From assembly GCF_002531725.1 (NCBI RefSeq), contig NZ_NWSQ01000031.1, positions 1 to 64,000 of the forward strand: a stretch of DNA of 64,000 nucleotides, written 5' to 3'. The position numbers were made by a program, and so were the translations under genes. This document shows positions 35,211 through 43,719 of this stretch, piece after piece (the stretch's first letter is position 1; the number at the start of each line of letters is the position of its first letter). A model generated the notes under the pieces. The model ran no database searches. It had not been told where the DNA came from and worked only from the letters and a program-made list of their open reading frames with translations. The stretch comes from Rhizobium sp. L43. GTDB taxonomy: Bacteria; Pseudomonadota; Alphaproteobacteria; Rhizobiales; Rhizobiaceae.

Positions 35211-35387
35211 TCACCACTCGATCTTCATCTTCTCGCCGCCCGACGTCGGATACTCCTTCGTCGACCCAAAGAACCTTTCGTGCCGTTCTTTTGCGTTCTG
35301 TCTCTCCGAGATCAGGAACCAGAGGCCCGTCCCTCCAACAAAGATCACTGCGGCGAGGATGGCCAAGATCAGTTTCGTTCTCACCAT
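35211..35387 (-). CDS. trbK: TrbK-like small membrane protein (58 aa)
   Basis: A 58-codon frame MVRTKLILAILAAVIFVGGT... between trbJ and trbL; the stop is 4 bp before the trbL start and the start overlaps the trbJ end by seven bases. A hydrophobic helix (about 5-26) is followed by a charged tail. Position and size match Ti TrbK, an entry-exclusion protein, though no lipobox Cys is present here. Its C-terminus (SGGEKMKIEW) is nearly identical to that of TrbJ (SGGEKMKVEW). Confidence 0.8.
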   Translation of the reverse strand: MVRTKLILAILAAVIFVGGTGLWFLISERQNAKERHERFFGSTKEYPTSGGEKMKIEW

Positions 35388-36184
35388 TCCACCTTCATCT
35401 TCTCACCGCCGGATGTTGATGGCGCAGTTGATTTGAAGAATTGCTCACGGCGCGCTTGCGCGAGGTCCTTGTCCGTCTGCTCGGTCTGAAGCCACGTCCC
35501 CATCATCGTCATTTGCTGGGAAACCAGTCCTCGCAGCTTCTGCATCTGGGAAACCTGCTGGGCTGCGATCTGGTGTCCGACCTGGAGCGCCTTCATTTGG
35601 CCGTCGGCCGACTCCGACATGGATCGCAGTGAACTCATCGTGCCTTCTTCCGTGTCGAACTGATCCGCTGTCAGGCTCGCCGCCTTCAGAGTGCTGCCGA
35701 TCGTGTCCCGGTTCGTATCCGACCAGGACTGGTAGGTGCTTGAGAAGGATTCAGCATTGGGCAGATTGGTTTTCAGGTCCGCATAGCTTTTGAACCGCTG
35801 CTGCAGGACATCGTCCGCATTGCCCATCGAAAACGAGATACTCTGCCCCTGATCGACAATGCTGCGTAGACGGTTGAGATCGCTTTCGACCTGACCCCAG
35901 ATATGGTCGGGGAGCTGCGCCGTGTTCTGCAGCATGTTTTCGTAGATCTTCAACTGGTTCTGGATTTGCTCCGCCAACTGACCGATTTGGGTCAGCTGGT
36001 TGTCGACCTGCAGGCCGGAGCTTTTGAGAAGGTCGATGAGCTGAGCATTGTTGGCAAGCTGCGTCCATTCGGTAGCAGCGCCCGTTGCAGATCCCGCGTG
36101 GGCGGGAGCAACCGGTGACAGCGCGATTGCCGCGGTCATCGTTCCGACGATCCAGCTATTGGACGTTGAGGTGCGACGTGGCAT
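35381..36184 (-). CDS. trbJ: Conjugal transfer protein TrbJ (VirB5 family)
   Basis: A 267-aa secreted helical protein. The start MPRRTSTSNSW follows GAGAGGAG; the signal peptide ends at PAHAGS. The mature part is mostly helix and Gln-rich (LTQIGQLAEQIQNQLKIYEN), as in TrbJ/VirB5 pilus-tip proteins. The start lies inside the 3' end of trbE (36156). The C-terminal 12 residues are repeated in TrbK. Confidence 0.93.
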   Translation of the reverse strand: MPRRTSTSNSWIVGTMTAAIALSPVAPAHAGSATGAATEWTQLANNAQLIDLLKSSGLQVDNQLTQIGQLAEQIQNQLKIYENMLQNTAQLPDHIWGQVESDLNRLRSIVDQGQSISFSMGNADDVLQQRFKSYADLKTNLPNAESFSSTYQSWSDTNRDTIGSTLKAASLTADQFDTEEGTMSSLRSMSESADGQMKALQVGHQIAAQQVSQMQKLRGLVSQQMTMMGTWLQTEQTDKDLAQARREQFFKSTAPSTSGGEKMKVEW

Positions 36185-38612
36185 CGTGAACTCCTCTCGA
36201 TTCAAGCCAATGGGTAGGCCAGTTCTTGCCGTGTTCCGCCTTCAGGGCGCGGATCCGCTTCAGGTCTTCCTTTCCGGATGCGCCCACAAAGCTCAGAGCC
36301 ACCGGCCCGAGCGACATATCGAAGAGCCGCCGTCCGTCTGGCGTGGCGACGTAATATTCGCGCTTGGGGATGGCACCCGAGACGATCTCGATCTGGCGCT
36401 CGTTGAACCCGATCCGCTCATAAAACTCGCGCGTGCCCGGCTCGCGTGCAGCGCCATTCGGCAAGCAGATCTTGGTCGGGCAGGATTCCTTCAGCACGTC
36501 GATAATGCCAGAGCGCTCTGCATCGGAGATCGATTGCGTCGCCAAGACGACGGCACAATTGGCCTTGCGGAGAACCTTCAGCCACTCCCGGATCTTGTCG
36601 CGAAATACCGGATGTCCAAGCATCAGCCAGGCCTCGTCGAGGAGGATCAGGCTCGGCGAGCCGTCGAGCCGCTTTTCGATCCGGTGGAAGAGATAGGTTA
36701 GGACGGGCACCAGATTACGCTCGCCCATGTTCATGAGCTGCTCGATTTCGAAGCATTGAAACGCCCGGAGCGTCAGGCCGTCCTCTTCCGCGTCGAGAAG
36801 CTGACCCATCGGGCCATCGACAGTATAGTGATGGAGCGCATCCTTGATCTCGCGCAGCTGCACGCCGCTGACAAAGTCCGACAGCGACTTTCCAGGTGCC
36901 GTCGCCATCAGCCCGATTTGGCGGGAGATCGCATTACGGTGATCAGGCGTGATGGTGACGCCTTGAAGCGCGACGAGCATTTCAATCCACTCGGTCGCCC
37001 AGGCTCGATCGCCATCTGTCGAAAGATCGAACAGAGGGCAGAACGCCAGTGCTCTCCCCTCCCCGTTCTGATCGTTGCCGATCTCGTAGTGATCGCCGCC
37101 GGCAGCAAGCGTCAGGGGGAGGAGCGAGTTGCCCTTGTCGAAGGCAAAGATCTGGGCGAACTCGTATCGGCGGAACTGCGCGGCAATCAGAGCGAGAAGG
37201 GTTGATTTGCCCGAGCCCGTCGGTCCAAAGATCAGGGTGTGGCCGACATCGTCGACATGTAGGTTGAGGCGAAACGGGGTTGATCCCGAGGCCACCTGCA
37301 TCAGCGGAGGAGAGTTCGGCGGATAGAACGGGCACGGCGCCACCGGATTGCCTGACCATACCGAGTTCAACGGAACGAGGTCCGCCAGATTGCTTGTGTT
37401 GATCAGCGGCTCACGGATGTTGGCGTACCAATTCCCGGGGAGGCTTCCGAGAAAGGCATCGGTCGCGTTCAGGGTCTCGACGCGCGATCCGAACCCCTCG
37501 ACCTGGACGAGCCGGCGGATGGCCTCGGCCTTTTCCTGCAGAGCTTCTCGGTCCTCATCAAACAGGATGACGACCGGGGTGTAATAGCCGTAGGCGACAA
37601 GCTGGGACGAAGCCTGTGCGATGGCGTCCTCGGTCTCGGCGACCATCGTCATGGCATCCTGATCGACCGATCTGCTCTGGGTCTGGAAGAGCTGATCGAA
37701 GAATGGCCGAACCTTCTGCTGCCATTTCTTTCGCGTGCGCTCGAGCTTCTGGCGCGCCTCTTCCGCATCCAGAAAGATGAACCGCGACGACCAGCGGTAG
37801 GTCAGCGGCATCAGGTCGAGATTGTTGAGGATGCCGGGCCAGCTTTCGGCCGGCAGGCCATCGATCGCGACCACGGCGAGGAACCGGTTCTCGACCTTCG
37901 GCGTCAGGCCATGCTCGAGCTCCGCCGTCGCCAGCCAGTCTAGATACATCGGGACTTCGGGCAAGCGAACGGGATGGCTCTCCCCGGTAATGCAAAAGCG
38001 GACGAACTGTAGGAGATCGTCATAGCGTGCGACCCGCTCCCCTCCCCTCTCGCGGACTTCGCGGGTCTGCATGCGAGCAATCGACAGCGTGTTGGCGAGG
38101 TACTGTTCGATTTCCCGGATCGCATTGCGGAACACAAACAGGACAGTGTCCGCATAGGATTTCTTCCGGCTCTCCTCGTCCGAGTAGATGTATTTGCTGA
38201 GCGCGGTCTTCTTCGACTCGAGCGGCCGGTAGGTGAGAATGATGGCGTGCTTGCTCTCGAAATGGCCCTGCTCGCGCCGGAAGTGCGTCCTGCGCTCGGC
38301 ATCGATCGCGCGAGTGACAGGGTCTGGAAAATGGCACTGGTCTGGGGACGGATAATCAACCGTCGGCACCCGGATCGCCTCGACCTGGATCATCCAGCCG
38401 GTCCCCAGGCGCGAGAGGATCGCATTAATCTGCCGGGAAAGCTCATTGCGTTCGAGGTCGGTGGCGCTTTCGGCGTCCGGGCCGGCAAAATACCAGCCGG
38501 CCATCAGGCTGCCGTCCTTCAGGAGGAGAACGCCGTTATCGACCAAGCCGGCGTAGGGAACGAGATCGGCGAACGAGGGTCCGGTCGTGCGGAAACGTTT
38601 GAGGGCAGCCAT
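36156..38612 (-). CDS. trbE: Conjugal transfer ATPase TrbE (VirB4 family)
   Basis: An 818-aa ATPase; the start MAALKRFRTTGPSF is behind AGGAGA. CagE/VirB4 N-terminal domain (about 1-400), then Walker A GPTGSGKSTLLALIA (about 460) and Walker B LILLDEAWLMLG (about 657), followed by AVVLATQSISDAERS. It powers pilus assembly and substrate transfer at the inner membrane. trbD ends 10 bp upstream. Confidence 0.96.
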   Translation of the reverse strand: MAALKRFRTTGPSFADLVPYAGLVDNGVLLLKDGSLMAGWYFAGPDAESATDLERNELSRQINAILSRLGTGWMIQVEAIRVPTVDYPSPDQCHFPDPVTRAIDAERRTHFRREQGHFESKHAIILTYRPLESKKTALSKYIYSDEESRKKSYADTVLFVFRNAIREIEQYLANTLSIARMQTREVRERGGERVARYDDLLQFVRFCITGESHPVRLPEVPMYLDWLATAELEHGLTPKVENRFLAVVAIDGLPAESWPGILNNLDLMPLTYRWSSRFIFLDAEEARQKLERTRKKWQQKVRPFFDQLFQTQSRSVDQDAMTMVAETEDAIAQASSQLVAYGYYTPVVILFDEDREALQEKAEAIRRLVQVEGFGSRVETLNATDAFLGSLPGNWYANIREPLINTSNLADLVPLNSVWSGNPVAPCPFYPPNSPPLMQVASGSTPFRLNLHVDDVGHTLIFGPTGSGKSTLLALIAAQFRRYEFAQIFAFDKGNSLLPLTLAAGGDHYEIGNDQNGEGRALAFCPLFDLSTDGDRAWATEWIEMLVALQGVTITPDHRNAISRQIGLMATAPGKSLSDFVSGVQLREIKDALHHYTVDGPMGQLLDAEEDGLTLRAFQCFEIEQLMNMGERNLVPVLTYLFHRIEKRLDGSPSLILLDEAWLMLGHPVFRDKIREWLKVLRKANCAVVLATQSISDAERSGIIDVLKESCPTKICLPNGAAREPGTREFYERIGFNERQIEIVSGAIPKREYYVATPDGRRLFDMSLGPVALSFVGASGKEDLKRIRALKAEHGKNWPTHWLESRGVHDATSHLNVQ

Positions 38613-38622
38613 CAGGTCTCCT

Positions 38623-38907
38623 CTAGTATTTGCGCCACGGCGCGGCCGTTGGACGGTAGCGGGGCTTGTAGGAAATGTGACGGGCATAGACCTGCCGCAT
38701 AAGCGGATCGGACTTGGCCATCATGCGGAGTACACCAACGATGACGATCCAGACCGCAACGCCAAAGAGAGCGGAATACACCGTCAGCACGACGAAGATC
38801 AGGATCACGGCCGCAAGCCCAGTAATCAGCACCAGCTCGCGGTCGGCGCCCATCAGGAGGTTCGGACGCGACAGCGCGCGATGAATGCGATTGCGGCGGA
38901 GGCTCAT
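38623..38907 (-). CDS. trbD: Conjugal transfer protein TrbD (VirB3 family)
   Basis: A 94-aa inner-membrane protein. N-terminal basic segment with HRALSRPNLLMGADRELV (VirB3 signature), then two closely spaced hydrophobic segments (about 27-60). It starts in a TGATG overlap with the trbC stop. Confidence 0.93.
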   Translation of the reverse strand: MSLRRNRIHRALSRPNLLMGADRELVLITGLAAVILIFVVLTVYSALFGVAVWIVIVGVLRMMAKSDPLMRQVYARHISYKPRYRPTAAPWRKY

Positions 38908-39281
38908 CAAGCCCCCTCCCCTTCGCCGCTCGATTTGAGGCGTGTGACCTGCTCCGGGGGCAGGCCGATCGACGCACCGGTGGCGCCAAACAGACCGACG
39001 ATTGTCGTCGCACCGAGCAGAATGCCTGCGACCAGGACCACGTACATCAGCCTACGAGCGAAATCGTTGAGCTCGCCACCAAAGATCAACATGCCGCCGG
39101 CGATCGCGACAGCGGCCAGAGCAATGTAGCCTGCGACCGGACCCGTGATAGATTCCTGGATCTGCTCGAGCGGTCCCTCCCACGGAAGACTTCCGCCGGA
39201 ACTGGCGAATGCAGGCGAAGCAGCGACGATCGCTGCGACAGCGATAACGGCAAGTGTCAGGAATGATCTCTTATGCGGCAT
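38907..39281 (-). CDS. trbC: Pilin TrbC (VirB2 family)
   Basis: A 124-aa prepilin. Signal peptide to SPAFASSGG, then GPLEQIQESITGPVAGYIAL and two membrane helices (about 48-70 and 80-103), the VirB2 layout. TraF in this window is the expected maturase. The start lies inside the end of trbB. Confidence 0.94.
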   Translation of the reverse strand: MPHKRSFLTLAVIAVAAIVAASPAFASSGGSLPWEGPLEQIQESITGPVAGYIALAAVAIAGGMLIFGGELNDFARRLMYVVLVAGILLGATTIVGLFGATGASIGLPPEQVTRLKSSGEGEGA

Positions 39282-40242
39282 CGCGGCTCTCCTCTGCGTA
39301 GGGTTCCGTTTGGTACTGGCCGCCTGCGAAGCGGGTGACGTGAAGGATTTCGCTGATCCGCCGGCCCTTGGCCGTTCGCACGATCGAGATGATCAGATCG
39401 ACGGCGTCTCCGATGACAGCCTGCATCGGCTGATGGCTGGCCTCGGCGGTCAGCTGCTCGAGGCGCTGTAGTGCAGAGCGTGCGCTGTTGGAGTGGATCG
39501 TTGCGACTCCTCCGGGGTGTCCCGTATTCCAAGCCTTCAGCATGGTGAGCGCTGCGCCGTCGCGGACCTCGCCGACGATGATCCGATCCGGTCGGAGGCG
39601 CATCGTGCTCTTCAGGAGACGCGACATGTCGACCGCGTCGCTGGTGTGCAGGCTGACTGCGTTATCCGCAGCGCACTGGATCTCAGCGGTGTCTTCAAGA
39701 ATGACGAGCCGATCGTCGGGAGAGCTCGATACAATCTCCGCGAGGATTGCGTTGGTGAGGGTGGTTTTGCCCGAGCCCGTGCCACCGGCGACGAGAATGT
39801 TGAGCTTAGAAGCTATTGCGCTTCGGATGATCTCGGCATGCTTTGCCGTCATCACATTGCTCGATACGTAGTCATCCAGAGGAATAAGGCGAGACGCGCG
39901 ACGACGGATCGTGAAGGATGGTGCAGACACCACCGGGGGCAGCAATCCCTCGAAACGATGCCCGCCGATTGGAAGTTCGCCCGAAACGATCGGACGATCA
40001 TCATCGACCTCCGAGTTCAAGACATGGGCGACGCTCCCGATGACGGTCTCGGCCGCAGAGCGTGTCATCTCGCCAGCTGCGGCCATGCCGTGGCCGAGCC
40101 TTTCGATGAACAGGCGACCATCAGGATTGAGCATGATTTCGACGACGCTTGGGTCTTCAAGTGCGATGCACAGATGATCTCCCAGTGCGTTTTGCAGCTT
40201 ACTGACGAGACGGGGGAGTGAGCGGTTTTCGGTGCTAAGCAT
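39271..40242 (-). CDS. trbB: Conjugal transfer ATPase TrbB (VirB11 family)
   Basis: A 323-aa hexameric secretion ATPase; the start MLSTENRSLPRLVS is 2 bp after the traI stop. Walker A AGGTGSGKTT (about 150-160), Asp box ILEDTAEIQ, Walker B-like RIIVGEVRDGAAL and the His box GHPGGVATIHSNSA are in VirB11 order. Confidence 0.95.
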   Translation of the reverse strand: MLSTENRSLPRLVSKLQNALGDHLCIALEDPSVVEIMLNPDGRLFIERLGHGMAAAGEMTRSAAETVIGSVAHVLNSEVDDDRPIVSGELPIGGHRFEGLLPPVVSAPSFTIRRRASRLIPLDDYVSSNVMTAKHAEIIRSAIASKLNILVAGGTGSGKTTLTNAILAEIVSSSPDDRLVILEDTAEIQCAADNAVSLHTSDAVDMSRLLKSTMRLRPDRIIVGEVRDGAALTMLKAWNTGHPGGVATIHSNSARSALQRLEQLTAEASHQPMQAVIGDAVDLIISIVRTAKGRRISEILHVTRFAGGQYQTEPYAEESRDAA

Positions 40243-40244
40243 GA

Positions 40245-40871
40245 TCAGGCCGCTTCCTTCTGATGGTGAGAGAAACTCGACGAGTAGATGCTGGGGCGAA
40301 GTCGATCGAAGCTCACCCAGTCTGCGGGGAGCAGGCCGGCGACGCTCTTCGTTTCGTTGATCTGGGCAGGTGGGCCGAGGCGTCTTAGCGGCCAACCGGC
40401 CCGACGGAGGATGCGCTCAAGCCTGACATCCGTTGCGGTTACAATTTCTCGGTAGCCATTCAGGATGCTCCACTCGATGATGCCGGCGAACATGGCGAGT
40501 GTTGCTGAGTGGAGGCCCGCTTGCTCCCGCTCGGCAGCCGCGTTCGTATCCACGCAAAATCGGGAACTTTCGATCATCCGATGGTGAGTGGCGAGACCGT
40601 CCATCTCCAGGAGTTGAGGAAAAACCTTCTCCAGCATCGTGCCGCCGGTCGCCGGCAAGAGCCGAGCGCATCCAATCACTGCGTCAGAACGGTCGATGCA
40701 TAGGACGTATGTCGGGCTTAAATTGTCGAAGCTGTCTATTTCGAGACCTGATGTGCAACGAACTGTCCATGCCAAGCGACCGCGGAAAATGCGGGCGCGG
40801 AGCCTGTGCATTTCGTGGATGAGGCGGCGCTCAACTTCGCTCTTTGGGTTCTTGATGGCGACGACGCGCAT
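40245..40871 (-). CDS. traI: Acyl-homoserine-lactone synthase TraI (LuxI family)
   Basis: A 208-aa LuxI-fold synthase. The conserved residues appear in order: RARIFRGRLAW, EIDSFDNLSPTYV, GCARLLPATGGTMLEKVFP and IESSRFCVD. It makes an AHL from acyl-ACP and SAM; chain length cannot be told. First gene of the leftward trb operon, controlled by the two tra boxes 60-160 bp upstream, so it forms a positive loop with TraR. Confidence 0.95.
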   Translation of the reverse strand: MRVVAIKNPKSEVERRLIHEMHRLRARIFRGRLAWTVRCTSGLEIDSFDNLSPTYVLCIDRSDAVIGCARLLPATGGTMLEKVFPQLLEMDGLATHHRMIESSRFCVDTNAAAEREQAGLHSATLAMFAGIIEWSILNGYREIVTATDVRLERILRRAGWPLRRLGPPAQINETKSVAGLLPADWVSFDRLRPSIYSSSFSHHQKEAA

Positions 40872-40933
40872 CGAGCAAATCTCCCTTGCGTTGGTGACGC
40901 ATGGAGGTTTGCCGGGGCCGAGAAGTTCGATCT

Positions 40934-40951
40934 ACTGCCAAAAGTGTTAGC
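40934..40951. promoter_or_regulatory. Candidate tra box (traI-proximal)
   Basis: Plus strand ACTGCCAAAAGTGTTAGC, minus strand GCTAACACTTTTGGCAGT. It shares CTAACACTTTTG with the next box, whose start is 79 bp further, and the ACTAACA/TGC-AGT frame with the box at 22159. It begins 63 bp upstream of traI. Confidence 0.65.
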
Positions 40952-41012
40952 GAGTGATTCTCGCCGAGGCATGAGTTTTTGTGCATCGGACCGCGCTCAG
41001 GCCATCGAATTC

Positions 41013-41030
41013 ACTAGCAAAAGTGTTAGT
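41013..41030. promoter_or_regulatory. Candidate tra box (repA-proximal)
   Basis: Plus strand ACTAGCAAAAGTGTTAGT, minus strand ACTAACACTTTTGCTAGT. It is the most symmetric of the three sites (ACTARCA...TGYTAGT). Ti plasmids have two tra boxes in the same gap, which couple conjugation with plasmid copy number. Confidence 0.68.
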
Positions 41031-41142
41031 TGGCCAATTGGGCCGACACTGCGAAACGACAGGCAAAATCCTGAAATGGTTTGATAAAGTGGCGATTTGA
41101 AGTGTCCGCCGAATTCCCCGCTTGTGCATGTTAAGGTCTTGT

Positions 41143-41170
41143 TAACCCTATTTCTCTTGCGGCAGGGTTA
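41143..41170. promoter_or_regulatory. Inverted repeat TAACCCT-N14-AGGGTTA upstream of repA
   Basis: Perfect 7-bp arms 70-100 bp before the repA start. RepA proteins autorepress by binding a dyad near their promoter; this is the best candidate here. Confidence 0.5.
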
Positions 41171-41241
41171 GAATCGTGGCTTAGCTTGAGACGGTAATAG
41201 CGCGTCTGACGCCGATAAACCGTCTGAGAACAGAGGCTAAT

Positions 41242-42450
41242 GTGAACGTGATCGACCGGCACATCCTAAAGGCATCAACTTCTGCCCATATCACACAGCG
41301 GGCGGAAGCGCTGTCTGCCCGCTTGCGTGCAGTTGGAGAACGCGCATTCCCGCCAACGGCGCAGAAAACTCTTCGGTCATTTTCATCAGGCGAAGTCGCG
41401 GAGATCGTCGGCGTTTCGGACGGCTACCTGCGTCAGCTATCGATCGACGGTCTAGGTCCAACGCCGGATCTTGGAAATGGCGGACGGCGGTCTTACTCGC
41501 TCGAGCAGATCAACGAGCTGCGGCAGTATCTCGCAATCGCTCGCCCTAAAGAAGCGACAAGGTTTTTTCCACGTCGGCGCGATGGTGAAAAGCTGCAGGT
41601 CATTACGGTTGCCAATTTCAAAGGCGGGTCCGCAAAGACCACCACTTCGCTTTATTTGGCTCAAGGGCTCGCGCTGCAGGGTTATCGCGTCTTGGCGATC
41701 GACCTCGATCCGCAGGCTTCACTCTCGGCCATGTTCGGTTACCAGCCTGAGTTTGATGTCGCTGAGAACACGACCCTCTATGGCGCGCTTCGTTATGACG
41801 ATCAGCGCGTCACGATGAAGGATGTCGTCCGCCCAACATATTTTACAGGGATCAGCATCGTTCCTGGCAATCTCGAACTCATGGAATTCGAGCATCAAAC
41901 CCCGCGCTTTATGCTGCAAAATCGTGGTCGGCCAGAGGATTTGTTCTTTAGACGGGTCGCCGGCGCAATAGCCCAAGTTGAAGACGATTTTGATGTCGTC
42001 GTCGTCGATTGCCCGCCTCAGTTGGGCTTTCTGACCATGGGCGCTCTGAACGCTGCAACGGGCATGATCGTCACCGTCCACCCACAGATGGTCGATGTCG
42101 CATCGATGAGCCAGTTCCTGCTGATGACCTCGGACCTCGTGTCCGTCATTGAGGAGGCCGGCGGGCGCCTTGATTATGATTTCCTGCGGTTTCTCGTGAC
42201 CCGTCACGATCCACGCGACGTTCCGGAGCAAGAGATCGTTGGACTGATGCGCGATGTGTTCGCATCGGACGTCATGGCGGCAACCGCGTGGAAATCGACC
42301 GCGATAGCGAATGCTGGGTTGACCAAACAATCACTTTACGAGCTGACGAGAGGCGCCGTTGGACGCTCTACTTACGATCGTGCAATGGAATCGATCAATG
42401 CCGTCAACCACGAGATTGTCGAGCTCCTGAACGAGGTCTGGCAGCGATGA
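41242..42450 (+). CDS. repA: Plasmid partitioning protein RepA
   Basis: A 402-aa ParA-type ATPase, start GTG (MNVIDRHILKAS) behind AGAGG. N-terminal winged HTH (GEVAEIVGVSDGYLRQLSID, about 50-70), deviant Walker A KGGSAKTTT (about 128-136), VVVDCPPQLGFL and the helix near the end match RepA of repABC plasmids. It drives plasmid segregation and represses the operon. The stop overlaps the start of a tiny coupled gene. Confidence 0.96.
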   Translation: MNVIDRHILKASTSAHITQRAEALSARLRAVGERAFPPTAQKTLRSFSSGEVAEIVGVSDGYLRQLSIDGLGPTPDLGNGGRRSYSLEQINELRQYLAIARPKEATRFFPRRRDGEKLQVITVANFKGGSAKTTTSLYLAQGLALQGYRVLAIDLDPQASLSAMFGYQPEFDVAENTTLYGALRYDDQRVTMKDVVRPTYFTGISIVPGNLELMEFEHQTPRFMLQNRGRPEDLFFRRVAGAIAQVEDDFDVVVVDCPPQLGFLTMGALNAATGMIVTVHPQMVDVASMSQFLLMTSDLVSVIEEAGGRLDYDFLRFLVTRHDPRDVPEQEIVGLMRDVFASDVMAATAWKSTAIANAGLTKQSLYELTRGAVGRSTYDRAMESINAVNHEIVELLNEVWQR

Positions 42451-42548
42451 TCTCCATGGCTATCCAAAAAGAGCAGACACTTAACATGTCGTCAGCTGAC
42501 TACATCTCGGATCATAAGGCCGGCCGTGATGGGGAGGTCCATGCATGA
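42447..42548 (+). CDS. Tiny coupled gene between repA and repB (repD-like, 33 aa)
   Basis: A 33-codon frame (MISMAIQKEQTLNMSSADYI...) starts in an ATGA overlap with the repA stop and ends in an ATGA overlap with the repB start, bridging the whole gap. The parS-like palindrome lies inside it. Ti plasmids carry a small gene, repD, in the same place with RepB sites inside. Whether the peptide is functional or only couples translation of repA to repB is unknown. Confidence 0.5.
   Translation: MISMAIQKEQTLNMSSADYISDHKAGRDGEVHA
42488..42503. other. parS: parS-like site between repA and repB
   Basis: GTCGTCAGCTGACTAC: a near-perfect 16-bp palindrome with GTCAGCTGAC core, matching the perfect copy downstream of repC. 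RepB of Ti-type repABC plasmids binds sites in exactly this place. Confidence 0.7.
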
Positions 42549-43552
42549 GCAAGCGAACACAGTCAATCCGATCTCTTTTTGCAGGTGGCACCGAAGATGC
42601 GTCCGCCGACGAAGCTCGACAGCCCATTCAGCGTGTTGCTTCAGGTGCGGTCCGGTCGCTCAAAGACACATTTTCTGAAGTCGAACGCGATTACGAGGAA
42701 CTGAAGCAGCAGGTCGCGAATGGTGCCCTGCCCGTTGAACTCGATCCCGGCTTACTAGACCCCTCCCCCTTTGCTGACCGCTTTGTCGATCAGGATCTGA
42801 CGGCAGTCGAGGCGCTGAAGATTTCACTGACAGAACACGGGCAGGAAATCCCTATCCTTGTGCGAGTTCACCCCACTGCACCCGGGCGTTATCAGATTGC
42901 CTATGGCCATCGCCGGGCGCGCGCTGCGTCAGAACTCGGCATTGCGGTGAAAGCCTATGTCCGCGAGCTGGATGACGATCGTCTAGTCGTTGCCCAGGGT
43001 GTGGAGAATTCGGCGCGCGAAGACCTGACGTTTATCGAGCGGGCAATGTTCGCCTTGAAGCTTGAGGACAGCGGCATCCAGCGCTCGCTGATCCAGACAG
43101 CACTCTCTGTCGACCGCCAGGAAGCCCAGAAGCTTCTGAGTGTCGCTCGCGGTGTGCCTCGCTCGCTGATTGATGCAATCGGGCGCGCACCAAAGATCGG
43201 ACGGCCGAGGTGGCTCGATTTGGTCGAGAGCCTCAAGGTAGCCGGCGCCGAGAAGAAAGCGCGCAAGGCAACGGAAGACAAAGCTTTCGCCCACAAGGAT
43301 ACCGATGATCGCTTTTCGGTCGTACTGAGAGCTGCGAAGACAGGCGAACTTGGAAGCTTGGCAACGCCTGAAGCTCCGGCCGTTGCTCAGTCATCCGATG
43401 GCAAACAGATCGCGACCTTGTCGTTGACGGGGAAGCTTTGCAAAATTCAGATCAATCGAGAACAGGACGAAGCCTTTGCATCCTATTTGATGGAAAGGCT
43501 TCCTGAACTCTATGCCAATTTCAGGAGCAATGCTCCGTCAACAGAGGACTAA
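42545..43552 (+). CDS. repB: Plasmid partitioning protein RepB
   Basis: A 335-aa ParB-family protein. The N-terminus MSKRTQSIRSLFAG is RepB-typical (RepA-interaction). ParB boxes IPILVRVHP, YGHRRARAASELG and VENSAREDLTFIERA (about 95-170) are followed by HTH IQRSLIQTALSVDRQEAQKL. It binds the parS-like palindromes and, with RepA, segregates the plasmid. Confidence 0.96.
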   Translation: MSKRTQSIRSLFAGGTEDASADEARQPIQRVASGAVRSLKDTFSEVERDYEELKQQVANGALPVELDPGLLDPSPFADRFVDQDLTAVEALKISLTEHGQEIPILVRVHPTAPGRYQIAYGHRRARAASELGIAVKAYVRELDDDRLVVAQGVENSAREDLTFIERAMFALKLEDSGIQRSLIQTALSVDRQEAQKLLSVARGVPRSLIDAIGRAPKIGRPRWLDLVESLKVAGAEKKARKATEDKAFAHKDTDDRFSVVLRAAKTGELGSLATPEAPAVAQSSDGKQIATLSLTGKLCKIQINREQDEAFASYLMERLPELYANFRSNAPSTED

Positions 43553-43568
43553 GTCGGAAGGCAGGCGC

Positions 43569-43625
43569 AAAAGAAAAAGGCCCCCAAACGTTGCCGTCAT
43601 GGAAGCCTCTCTCATAGGTCTAAGC
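43569..43625 (-). ncRNA. Antisense ctRNA (incompatibility RNA) of repABC
   Basis: On the minus strand a promoter TTGACT-N17-GATTCT (43660-43632) would start a short RNA near 43625. It ends at a hairpin (GGCTTCC...GGGGGCC with G-U pairs) followed by TTTTTCTTTT (43578-43569). It lies antisense in the repB-repC leader, where all repABC plasmids carry a counter-transcribed RNA that limits repC expression and determines incompatibility. Confidence 0.85.
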
Positions 43626-43631
43626 AGCCTG

Positions 43632-43660
43632 AGAATCGCATTTCCATGAATCGCAGTCAA
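43632..43660 (-). promoter_or_regulatory. ctRNA promoter
   Basis: -35 TTGACT (43660-43655), 17-bp spacer, -10 GATTCT (43637-43632), strong by alphaproteobacterial standards. Confidence 0.75.
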
Positions 43661-43719
43661 GAGTCTTTGGCACCGTTTTGGTGAGCGGATTTCTTTTGCC
43701 TTTTGAAAGGTGAAGGAAA

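Larger units (their letters stand above)
40872..41241. other. Divergent traI-repA control region
   Basis: 370 bp with no gene, holding two candidate tra boxes (40934-40951, 41013-41030), an inverted repeat close to repA (41143-41170) and presumably the promoters of both operons. Confidence 0.7.
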
